Positions 57,579-64,000 of a stretch of DNA of 64,000 bases are shown here, one piece after another. Origin of the DNA: Lysobacter sp. 5GHs7-4 (GTDB taxonomy: Bacteria > Pseudomonadota > Gammaproteobacteria > Xanthomonadales > Xanthomonadaceae); contig NZ_CP089924.1 in assembly GCF_021284765.1 (NCBI RefSeq), forward strand, positions 496,001-560,000, written 5' to 3'. The notes under the pieces are model-generated. The model saw nothing but the letters and a program-made list of their open reading frames with translations, was not told the DNA's origin and did no database searches. The position numbers and the translations under genes are program-made. Each line of letters begins with the position of its first letter. The stretch's first letter is position 1.

Positions 57579-57606
57579 TTGAGTTTCGTCGGCAACGGCG
57601 TACATT
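57579..57606 (+). promoter_or_regulatory. Candidate promoter of the GGDEF-EAL gene
   Basis: TTGAGT (57579-57584) and TACATT (57601-57606) are spaced 16 bp and stand 31 bp before the ATG, directly after the hairpin. Confidence 0.5.
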
Positions 57607-57637
57607 CGCTGCGTACATGCCTCTCGGGGGAGTGGAC

Positions 57638-60052
57638 ATGCGGCACAGGGATGTAGCTGCCGCGCGTAGCCTGTCGTGGTACGCGACGCCGGGGATCAAG
57701 CAGGCGCAACGACGCATCTGGCTGGGCTTCGTTGCCCTGGTGTTCGCCGCCGGGCTGGCCACGGTGGTGTCCGCCGCCGTCATCGAGATCCAGGCCGGCG
57801 CCACCGCCTATCTGGTCGGCGAGGGCCACTGGTCGCGCGCGCGGCTGGAAACCGTCTACCACCTCGACCGTTACGCCGCGCGCGGCGATCCGCACGATCT
57901 GGCGCAGGCGCGCAAGGCGCTGGAAGTGCCGATGGGCGACCGCGCCGCGCGTCTGGCGCTGGAGCGCAGTCCGCCGGACCTGGACACCGCGCGGCGCGGC
58001 TTTCGCGCCGGCCGCAACGCCGAGGCCGACATCCCGCGTCTGATCTGGGTGTACCGCAACTTCTCGCATGCGCCGTTCTTCGCCGACGCGGTGGCGATCT
58101 GGCGCCGGGCCGAACCGCACATCTTCCGCCTGCAGGCCATCGCCGACCGGCTGGAAACGCATTGGCGCCAACCCGGCGCGGGCCCGGCCGGGACCGAGTT
58201 GCGCGCGGAGCTGGACCGCATCAGCCGCACGCTGAAACCGATGGAACGCCAGTTCGCCGACACCCTGCTCGGCGGCGTGGCGCAGGTGCGGGTGATGCTG
58301 TTGCTGGTCAGCGGCGTGCTGTTCGTGGTGATCGCCGCGCTCGCGGTGCTGGCCTACTACTCCTCGCTGCGCCGCATCCGCGCCACCGAAAGCCGGTTCC
58401 GCGCCGCCTTCCAGCAGGCCAGCGTGGGCATGGCCAAGCTCGATCACGAAGGCCGGGTGCTGGCCGCGAACGAAGAGCTGGCGGCTATGCTGTCCTACTC
58501 GTCGGAATATCTGGTCGGCACGCGCTTCGGCGATCACCTGGCCGACGGCGGCGCCGCCGGCCTGAGCTGGATGGACGGCTCCACGCCGGTCGAACGGCGC
58601 GTGCGGCGCGCCGACGGCAGCGAGTTCTGGGGGCGGGTGACGCCTTCGACGGTGCAGATCGAGAGCGGCGACGGCCGCATCTTCCTCATCGTCGAGGACG
58701 TGTCCGAAGCGCGCGACCTGACCCAGATCCTGACCTTCCAGGCCAGCCACGACGGCCTGACCGGCCTGATCAACCGGCGTGAGATCGAACAGCGCCTGGA
58801 CGGATTGCTGACGCAGGCGCATGGCGACGGGCGCCGCCACACGCTGTGCTTCCTCGATCTGGACCAGTTCAAGCTGATCAACGACACCTGCAGCCACGCC
58901 GCCGGCGACGAAGTGCTGCGCTTGATCGCGACCACGCTGCCGGGCCATCTGCGCCCCGAGGACTGGATGGGACGCCTGGGCGGCGACGAGTTCGCCGTGC
59001 TGTTGCACGACACGCCGGTGGAGGCCGCGACCGAATTCGCCGGCCGCATCAACCAGGTGCTGGCCGACACCTGCCTGCTGTGGGAGGGCCATCATCTGGC
59101 GCTGACGGCCAGCATCGGCTTGGTCGAGATCAACGCCGACAGCCCCAGCGTGGCCTGGTTGCTGCGCGCCGCCGATACCGCCTGCTACCTGGCCAAGGAC
59201 GGCGGCCGCAACGGCATCCAGGTGTACGTCGAAAGCGACAGCGAGGTCGCTCAGCGTCAGCGCGAGATGCATTGGGTCGATCAGACGCGCTCGGCGATCG
59301 CCGAGGACCGCCTGCAGTTGTACGCGCAGCGCATCGTGCCGCTCAACGACGCCGGCGGCGGACTGCAGTACGAAATCCTGGTGCGCCTGCGCGATGTCAG
59401 CGGCAACCTGTGCTACCCCAGCGCCTTCCTGCCCGCGGCCGAGCGCTACGGTCAGGCCAGCATGATCGACCTGCAGGTGCTGATCCTCACCGTGCAGGCG
59501 CTGTCGCGCCATCGCGCGCATCTGAACCGGCTGGAGCTGTGCCATGTCAACGTGTCGGGTCAGTCGGCCGCCTCGCGCGACTTCTGCCGCCGCGCCGAGG
59601 CCTTGCTGGAGGCGCATCCCGAGGTCGCGCGCAAGCTGTGTTTCGAACTGACCGAAACCGCGTCGATCGACCGGCTGTCGCAGGCGCGCGCTTTCATCGA
59701 TGCCGTGCATGCGCGCGGCTGCCTGGTGGCGCTGGACGATTTCGGCAGCGGACTGTCCTCGTTCGCGTATCTCAAAAGCCTGCCGGTGGACATCCTCAAG
59801 ATCGACGGACTGTTCGTGCGCGACATCGACCGCAACGATCTCGACTACGCCGTGGTGCGCGCCATCACCGAAGTCGCGCGCTCGCAGGGCAAGCGCACCG
59901 TGGCCGAGTGGGCGGAGAACGAGGCGGTGCTGCAGCGCCTGCGCGACATCGGCGTGGACGCGGCGCAGGGCTATGCCATCCACGAGCCTTGCCCCTTGCA
60001 GGAGCTGATCCGCCAGACCGGCACCGGGGCGGTGACCGCCAACGTGGCCTGA
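57638..60052 (+). CDS. Membrane PAS-GGDEF-EAL c-di-GMP enzyme
   Basis: 804 residues from ATG 57638 (GGGGGAG six bases before; an ATG at 57617 is in frame). TM1 at about 27-48 and TM2 at about 218-240 enclose a helical periplasmic sensor. A PAS domain (about 250-365) follows. The GGDEF domain has an intact RLGGDEF (446-452). The EAL domain has EIL (579-581) instead of EAL but keeps N638, E673 in LTETAS, D700-D701 (DDFGSG), K721 (LKIDG) and E757, so it may still hydrolyse c-di-GMP. It follows the GTPase/roadblock operon on the same strand with a hairpin and its own putative promoter between. Confidence 0.92.
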   Translation: MRHRDVAAARSLSWYATPGIKQAQRRIWLGFVALVFAAGLATVVSAAVIEIQAGATAYLVGEGHWSRARLETVYHLDRYAARGDPHDLAQARKALEVPMGDRAARLALERSPPDLDTARRGFRAGRNAEADIPRLIWVYRNFSHAPFFADAVAIWRRAEPHIFRLQAIADRLETHWRQPGAGPAGTELRAELDRISRTLKPMERQFADTLLGGVAQVRVMLLLVSGVLFVVIAALAVLAYYSSLRRIRATESRFRAAFQQASVGMAKLDHEGRVLAANEELAAMLSYSSEYLVGTRFGDHLADGGAAGLSWMDGSTPVERRVRRADGSEFWGRVTPSTVQIESGDGRIFLIVEDVSEARDLTQILTFQASHDGLTGLINRREIEQRLDGLLTQAHGDGRRHTLCFLDLDQFKLINDTCSHAAGDEVLRLIATTLPGHLRPEDWMGRLGGDEFAVLLHDTPVEAATEFAGRINQVLADTCLLWEGHHLALTASIGLVEINADSPSVAWLLRAADTACYLAKDGGRNGIQVYVESDSEVAQRQREMHWVDQTRSAIAEDRLQLYAQRIVPLNDAGGGLQYEILVRLRDVSGNLCYPSAFLPAAERYGQASMIDLQVLILTVQALSRHRAHLNRLELCHVNVSGQSAASRDFCRRAEALLEAHPEVARKLCFELTETASIDRLSQARAFIDAVHARGCLVALDDFGSGLSSFAYLKSLPVDILKIDGLFVRDIDRNDLDYAVVRAITEVARSQGKRTVAEWAENEAVLQRLRDIGVDAAQGYAIHEPCPLQELIRQTGTGAVTANVA

Positions 60053-60082
60053 GCGCGATGCCGCCCCGACCGCGCGCGAGGA

Positions 60083-61393
60083 TTATGGTGCGTTCGGCTT
60101 GGGTACCACGATCAGATCGCCCGCGCGCTCGCCCGGCTGCACGGTCCAGCCCGGGGCAAGGTCGAGCTTCCAGCCGTCGCCCGCGACCGTCGCGGGACTC
60201 ATGCCCGCCGCGGATACGGTGGCGCGCGCATCCGTGAGCAAGGCGCCGCCGCTGTCGACCTGCAGCGCGCCCCATTCGCCGGTCAGGCGCATCGTCGGAT
60301 AGACCATGCCCAGCTCGCCCAAGGGTTGCAGCGTTTGCGGATTGAACTGGCGGTTGGTTTTCTTCAGCGGCACGATCAGCACCGGGCCGTCCACCAGGCG
60401 CGCCTTGAACTCGGCCAGGCGCTTGCGCTTGGCGTTGTCGCGCAGTTCCTCCGCCGTGCGCAGCGCGCCGTCGTCGTACTGCGCGACACGCGCTTTGAGC
60501 TGAGCCGGGTCCGGCGCCGGCAGCGCCATCGCGGCGCTCAGCAGTTGGTCCAGGCGCTGGTCGGACTGCAGTTTGCCGCGCCAGGCCGGATCGCTCTCGT
60601 CCAGCAGCAGGCCGTAGGCGGGGCCGCTGGCGTAGGCGAAAGAGCGCACGAAGGTGGGCGCGGCGACGAAGGCCGACAGGTCGTGGACGGCGTAGGCGAC
60701 GCGTTCGCGCGGATCGCTCAGGCCCAGTCGCACGCCGGTGTATTCGGGCACGCCTTCGTTGATTTCCAACTGACCTTCTTCCCGCGCGGCGTCGGGGAAC
60801 AGGCGCTGGCGTTCGTGACGGAACAGCATCGCGTCCGCCACCGCCGCCCGTCGTTGTTCCGGCGTCGGCGCCTGCAGCGCGCGCGCCAGCGCGCGCCACT
60901 CCAGTTGCAGCAGGTAACGGCCGTCCAAGGTATCCAGGTGGCGGTTGCCGACTTCGTTGCGGGTGAGCTTGAGCTCAGGCTGGATGCGGTGGAACAGCTC
61001 GTGCGCGATCAACACTTGGCGCTGGGCCGGGTCCGTGGGCAGAGGCCACAGCAGCTGCGTCCAGCGCAGGCCCGACCACTGCGTGGGCGTGTTGGCGATG
61101 ATCACGCTCTCGGGCAGCGTGCCGACGAACACCGGGCCGGCTGCGGTGAGCTGCCCCTGTGCGTCGGCGACGTTGGCCACCACCGAGCGATCGGTGTAGT
61201 CGACCAGCAGGATGGGGCCGCACAGGGATTGCCCCCACAGCGCGCCGCCGTCGCTCTCGCAGATCGCGCGAGCCTGCGCGAACACCTCGGCCGCGCCGGC
61301 CTGGTCGGGCGCGGCCGAGGCCAGGGCCGGCAGCAGCAGGGCGGTCATGCCCAAGGCCAGGGCGGGGCGGGAAAGCGCGGAAGGCAGGCGCAT
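60083..61393 (-). CDS. Exported HELFH zinc metallopeptidase-like protein
   Basis: 436 residues with a signal peptide (about 1-28, ending ALASA). VLIAHELFHRIQPELKL places a HExxH zinc motif at H131-E132-H135, and INEGVPEYTGVRLG gives downstream Glu (E213 or E217) as third ligand candidate, so a gluzincin-like peptidase is plausible. The rest is unrecognised (Cys46 and Cys58 may form a disulphide). The promoter has two 16 bp TACGAY-N4-RTCGTA palindromes, and a BlaI-type repressor with an M56 peptidase sits just upstream on the same strand. Substrate and role are unknown. Confidence 0.75.
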   Translation of the reverse strand: MRLPSALSRPALALGMTALLLPALASAAPDQAGAAEVFAQARAICESDGGALWGQSLCGPILLVDYTDRSVVANVADAQGQLTAAGPVFVGTLPESVIIANTPTQWSGLRWTQLLWPLPTDPAQRQVLIAHELFHRIQPELKLTRNEVGNRHLDTLDGRYLLQLEWRALARALQAPTPEQRRAAVADAMLFRHERQRLFPDAAREEGQLEINEGVPEYTGVRLGLSDPRERVAYAVHDLSAFVAAPTFVRSFAYASGPAYGLLLDESDPAWRGKLQSDQRLDQLLSAAMALPAPDPAQLKARVAQYDDGALRTAEELRDNAKRKRLAEFKARLVDGPVLIVPLKKTNRQFNPQTLQPLGELGMVYPTMRLTGEWGALQVDSGGALLTDARATVSAAGMSPATVAGDGWKLDLAPGWTVQPGERAGDLIVVPKPNAP

Positions 61394-61403
61394 GAGCGTT
61401 CTC

Positions 61404-61419
61404 TACGATGGTTGTCGTA
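61404..61419. promoter_or_regulatory. Operator 1 of the metallopeptidase promoter
   Basis: TACGATGGTTGTCGTA: half-sites TACGAT and GTCGTA in inverted orientation around four bases, 10 bp before the start codon of the minus-strand gene. Confidence 0.7.
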
Positions 61420-61425
61420 TTTATC

Positions 61426-61441
61426 TACGACGCCCGTCGTA
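61426..61441. promoter_or_regulatory. Operator 2 of the metallopeptidase promoter
   Basis: TACGACGCCCGTCGTA: perfect TACGAC/GTCGTA inverted repeat, 22 bp from operator 1 (two helical turns), suggesting cooperative binding by a dimeric repressor, possibly the adjacent BlaI. Confidence 0.75.
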
Positions 61442-61500
61442 TGTCAACTGCCTTGGGGAGGGGGCCTACGCGTTCCGTTACCGCGATCGTGTCCGGCCTT

Positions 61501-61599
61501 CTGTGGGGGCGGCGTGAGCCGCGATGCGTCAGCGCGCAAGGCGACGTCACGCGCCGGAGCCCGACCAGGTCACGATCGCGACTCACGTCGCTCCCACAG
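61501..61599. repeat. Inverted repeat of the GGAGCGGCG..CCGCGA family
   Basis: CTGTGGGGGCGGCGTGAGCCGCGAT (61501-61525) and the imperfect complement at 61575-61599 flank ~50 bp between the M56 and metallopeptidase genes. It is a diverged copy of the element at 33.3 kb. Confidence 0.75.
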
Positions 61600-61670
61600 A
61601 GAGCCGCGGCAGCCAGCACGCGGCCTGGGCCTGAGGGCGCAACTCGCAGTAACGCGATAAAGCGCCCGCC

Positions 61671-62900
61671 TCAGTCGCGCGCATCCCAGCGAATGCGCCC
61701 ATTGGCGAACACCTGCAGCGCCAGCGCCGGGCGACGGTTCGCGCCCAGCAGCACCACCGAATCGCCGTTCTGCACGATGCGTTCGCTGGGCACCGATTGG
61801 CGCTCGATCGAGGCCTGCACGACCCGACCCTGGCGGATGCGCAGCGCGAAACTGCCGGCGGGGTCGCGCGCGTTGACGACCACCGTCGGCCCGAAGCCGC
61901 TGGCGATGTACAGCTCGCGCATGCGCGCGGCGTTGAACCCCGGTGTGGCCAGCGCCGCCGCGACCGCGGCCAGCGCCAGCAGGCCGGCAGCGGTGAGCGT
62001 CCGCCGCAGCGGCGCGACCGGCGCCGCCGCGGGCATGAGCAGGCGCTGCACGCGTTCGCTCAAGGCGGCGCCGCCGGAAGACGCCATCGCGATGCGCGAC
62101 GGCTCGCGCGTCTGCGCCAAACGCAGCAAGCCGCGCGCGAGCGCGGCCGGCGTGGCGCCGTGGCGCACCGCCGACGCATCGCACACGGCCTCGCGTTCCG
62201 CCGCCATGCGCCGGTGCAGCGCCCACGCCGCCGGATGGAACCAGACCCCGGCCAATGCCAGCCGCTGCAGCAGGTTCCAGGCGAAATCGCGGCGGCGCGC
62301 GTGCGCCAGCTCGTGCAGCAAGATAGCGTCGCGTTCGGCGGCCGGCGATGCCGTCATGAAATCCGCAGGCACCATCAGCACCGGCCGCCGCAGCCCGACG
62401 ATCTGCGGGCAGGCGACCTCCGCCACGCGCGCGATCAACCTGCGGTGGCCCGGCACCGTGGTGCGCAAACGCTCGACCGCCGCGACCAGATCGGGCGACG
62501 GCATGCGCAGCGGCCATCGCGCCAATCGGACCAGCTCGCGCGCCAGCCGCAGGCAGTGCAGCGCCGCACCCAGCAGCCAGCAGGCCGCCACCGCCGCCGG
62601 CAAGCCGAGATACGGCGTGCCGTTCGCCAGCGGCCACAGGTCCGCGGCCGGTTTCTCGCGGGAGATCTCGCCGCCCATGGCCACGAACAGCAGGTGGAAG
62701 CCGGCAACGGTCAGTACGGGCAACGCCGCCAGCAGCGCGAAGTGCGCGCCGGCGATCCGGTAGCGCCGTTGCGGCTGGGCGGCGGGAATCGCGCGGCTCA
62801 ACAGCTGCCACGACAGCCACAGCAGGCCGCCTTGCAACAGGGTCGCGAACAGGGCGAACGCCAGCAGCTCGAACACGTACGCCAGCGTGGTGGCCGCCAT
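61671..62900 (-). CDS. M56-family (BlaR1/MecR1-like) membrane metallopeptidase
   Basis: 409 residues from ATG 62900; an open frame to 63233 overlaps blaI and is ignored. Membrane segments at about 10-32, 50-75 and 95-117 precede the cytosolic zinc site H196-E197-x-x-H200 (LLHELAHARRRDF) and EREAVCDASAVRHG. A fourth segment is at about 308-326. The C-terminal extracytoplasmic part is only ~80 residues, so it lacks the penicillin-sensing domain of BlaR1. Family members cleave a BlaI-type repressor; the gene begins 2 bp after blaI. Confidence 0.88.
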   Translation of the reverse strand: MAATTLAYVFELLAFALFATLLQGGLLWLSWQLLSRAIPAAQPQRRYRIAGAHFALLAALPVLTVAGFHLLFVAMGGEISREKPAADLWPLANGTPYLGLPAAVAACWLLGAALHCLRLARELVRLARWPLRMPSPDLVAAVERLRTTVPGHRRLIARVAEVACPQIVGLRRPVLMVPADFMTASPAAERDAILLHELAHARRRDFAWNLLQRLALAGVWFHPAAWALHRRMAAEREAVCDASAVRHGATPAALARGLLRLAQTREPSRIAMASSGGAALSERVQRLLMPAAAPVAPLRRTLTAAGLLALAAVAAALATPGFNAARMRELYIASGFGPTVVVNARDPAGSFALRIRQGRVVQASIERQSVPSERIVQNGDSVVLLGANRRPALALQVFANGRIRWDARD

Positions 62901-62902
62901 GC

Positions 62903-63283
62903 TCAGTCCGCGTCGGCTTCGAGTCGTTTGATGGCGGCTTTCAACTCCGCCAGTTCCTTCTGGTCGATCGGGCGCGCGTCCAGCGCCTGCATGGCCAGGG
63001 CCAGCGACGAGCCCGAGAACGCGCTGTCCATCCAGCCCCGCACCAGGGTGTTGAGGGTGGGGCGCTCGGACACCGCGGCCTTGTAGACGTGCTGGCGCGC
63101 GTCGGTGGCGCGCGACACCAAGCCCTTGGCCAGCATGTTCTGCAGGATCTTCAGGGCGCTGGTATAGCCGGTGTCGGTGCCGGCATAGACCGCCTCGTGG
63201 ACTTGCTTCACCGTCGCCGGCCCGTCGCGCCACAGGGCGCGCAGGATGGCCAGTTCGGCGGCGGTGGGCGGCGGCTTCTTCAC
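62903..63283 (-). CDS. BlaI/MecI/CopY-family repressor
   Basis: 126 residues. A winged helix (about 5-75) contains TAAELAILRALWRDGPATVKQVHEAV and DTGYTSALKILQNMLAKGLVSR, followed by the dimerisation helices (LALAMQALDARPIDQKELAELKAAIKRLEAD). This is the standard BlaI length. The repressor is normally inactivated by cleavage by its M56 partner, encoded immediately downstream. Its target sites here may be the tandem TACGAY palindromes before the metallopeptidase gene, 1.5 kb away. Confidence 0.93.
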   Translation of the reverse strand: MKKPPPTAAELAILRALWRDGPATVKQVHEAVYAGTDTGYTSALKILQNMLAKGLVSRATDARQHVYKAAVSERPTLNTLVRGWMDSAFSGSSLALAMQALDARPIDQKELAELKAAIKRLEADAD

Positions 63284-63387
63284 CGCATCAGGATGCGACG
63301 ATCGTCATCGCCAGACAAGGCGAGCGCGTAGCGCGCGGCAGGAGAGGAATCGCCCGTAGGCGTGCCGTGCGGTGGCAACCGCAGCGA

Positions 63388-63402
63388 TGCACGTGTCGTG
63401 CA
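63388..63402. promoter_or_regulatory. TGCACG-N3-CGTGCA palindrome
   Basis: TGCACGTGTCGTGCA lies between the divergent blaI and ntrB genes. It shares half-sites with the NtrC motif but with shorter spacing, so its regulator is uncertain. Confidence 0.4.
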
Positions 63403-63506
63403 CGCATCCGACCGATGCGCGGCCATCGCCACCGGTCGCGACGATCGTGCGGCACCGCGCAGCCGCCCTGCGACGGCCCGTACCTGCATACTGCACCCAC
63501 CGCGCT

Positions 63507-63525
63507 TTGCACTAATATGGTGCAA
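63507..63525 (+). promoter_or_regulatory. NtrC binding site overlapping the ntrB start
   Basis: TTGCACTAATATGGTGCAA matches the NtrC consensus TGCAC-N7-GTGCA at every fixed base and touches the first base of the ntrB ATG. This position suits repression of ntrB by its own cognate regulator, as known for the enterobacterial glnL promoter. Confidence 0.88.
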
Positions 63526-64000
63526 TGCCCACCGATCCCGCCCCGGCGCCCGCCCTGGACAGCCTCACCACCCCGCTCGCCTGGAGCGATGCGGGCGGGG
63601 CGATCGTCGGCTGCAATGCGGCGTTTTCGCGTTGGCTCGGGGTCGGCGTGCGGCGCCTGTTGGGCTGGCCGCTGGCCAGCCTGGACGCGGGCGACGGGCG
63701 CCTGACCGCCGCGTTGGAACGCACCACCGCCGACGGCTCGCTGCGCCTGCGCCGCGCGCGCCTGCGCTACGCCGACGGCGAGGAGCGCTTCGCCGATCTG
63801 TGGCTGAGCCGGCTCGACGACGACGGCTGGCTGCTGGAAGCGCATCCGGTCGACGAGTTCCCCGGCGACGATCCGGCGCTGCTGCTGCCGTCGGCGCTGT
63901 CGGCCTCGTTGAAAGGTCTGGCCCACGAACTGCGCAATCCGTTGGCCGGCGTGAAAGGCGCCGCGCAGTTGCTGGCGCGCCGGCTGGACCAGGGCCATGC
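63525..64000 (+). CDS. ntrB: Nitrogen regulation sensor kinase NtrB (5' part)
   Basis: The first 158 codons from ATG 63525; the gene runs off the right edge. A PAS domain (about 10-110) starts with PLAWSDAGGAIVGCNAAFSRW. The H box GLAHELRNPLAGVKGAAQLL (131-150) carries phospho-acceptor H134, and its wording is specific to NtrB/GlnL. NtrB phosphorylates NtrC when glutamine is low and is controlled by PII; the GlnK, AmtB and GlnA genes are 24 kb upstream in the window. No Shine-Dalgarno is clear. ntrC is expected just outside the window. Confidence 0.93.
   Translation, partial: MPTDPAPAPALDSLTTPLAWSDAGGAIVGCNAAFSRWLGVGVRRLLGWPLASLDAGDGRLTAALERTTADGSLRLRRARLRYADGEERFADLWLSRLDDDGWLLEAHPVDEFPGDDPALLLPSALSASLKGLAHELRNPLAGVKGAAQLLARRLDQGH

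Overview
The window is GC-rich bacterial chromosome, very probably from a Lysobacter-like member of the Xanthomonadaceae/Lysobacteraceae. This rests on the overall protein repertoire, the dense c-di-GMP and two-component signalling genes, and the short palindromic repeats of the 'TAGGAGCGGCG..CCGCGAC' and 'CCCTTTGAAAAAGGG' kinds between genes. There is no rRNA, tRNA, CRISPR array or insertion sequence that I can see. The species assignment is inference.

Layout. 1-4692 (minus): a large Sec-exported RHS/YD-repeat protein cut by the left edge, with the start of a polymorphic-toxin tail. 5129-9239: a response regulator with an EAL domain followed by a hybrid sensor kinase. 9530-13303: gamma-glutamyltransferase, a TPR/2OG-oxygenase protein and a gamma-glutamylcyclotransferase-like protein. 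13288-15241: a divergent TetA/TetR-type efflux pair with two tetO-like operators. 15441-17967: an AAA+ ATPase (Ycf46-like) divergent from an AEC carrier. 18115-20526: a secreted subtilase with its terminator. 20958-29300: an unknown exported protein, a ParA-like ATPase, a SixA/YceI/phospholipase D operon, a small unknown protein, a hotdog thioesterase, a PlsC acyltransferase and a YheT hydrolase. 29550-35268: a TPR/sulfotransferase-like protein, an exonuclease remnant, PEBP, RDD, a META/DUF4377 lipoprotein and UppP.

35376-40262 is a nitrogen block: glnA behind a textbook sigma-54 promoter with NtrC-like sites, then a TorF-type porin, glnK and amtB. At the far right end ntrB begins, with an almost perfect NtrC site over its start codon. 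40263-41272 is a kilobase of repeats with no gene: a tandemly duplicated ~208 bp unit, an AT-rich 15 bp hairpin and ten copies of AACGGC. 41273-48398 carries two AraC regulators, a VOC protein, an RND pump with its adaptor and a prokaryotic metallothionein-like protein.

48474-51083 encodes a stand-alone NRPS-like enzyme (adenylation, carrier, thioesterase; no condensation domain) whose thioesterase has Cys in place of the usual Ser. It is followed by a BASS-family transporter. 53232-60052 is a compact signalling region: a HisKA_2 kinase with an ANTAR antiterminator regulator, then an unknown protein, a small GTPase and two roadblock/LC7 proteins, then a membrane GGDEF-EAL protein. 60083-63283 is a BlaI repressor, an M56 peptidase and a secreted HELFH metallopeptidase whose promoter holds two TACGAY-N4-GTCGTA operators. 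The signalling module at 53-60 kb, the BlaI/M56/metallopeptidase unit and the Cys-thioesterase NRPS are the best candidates for undescribed biology.
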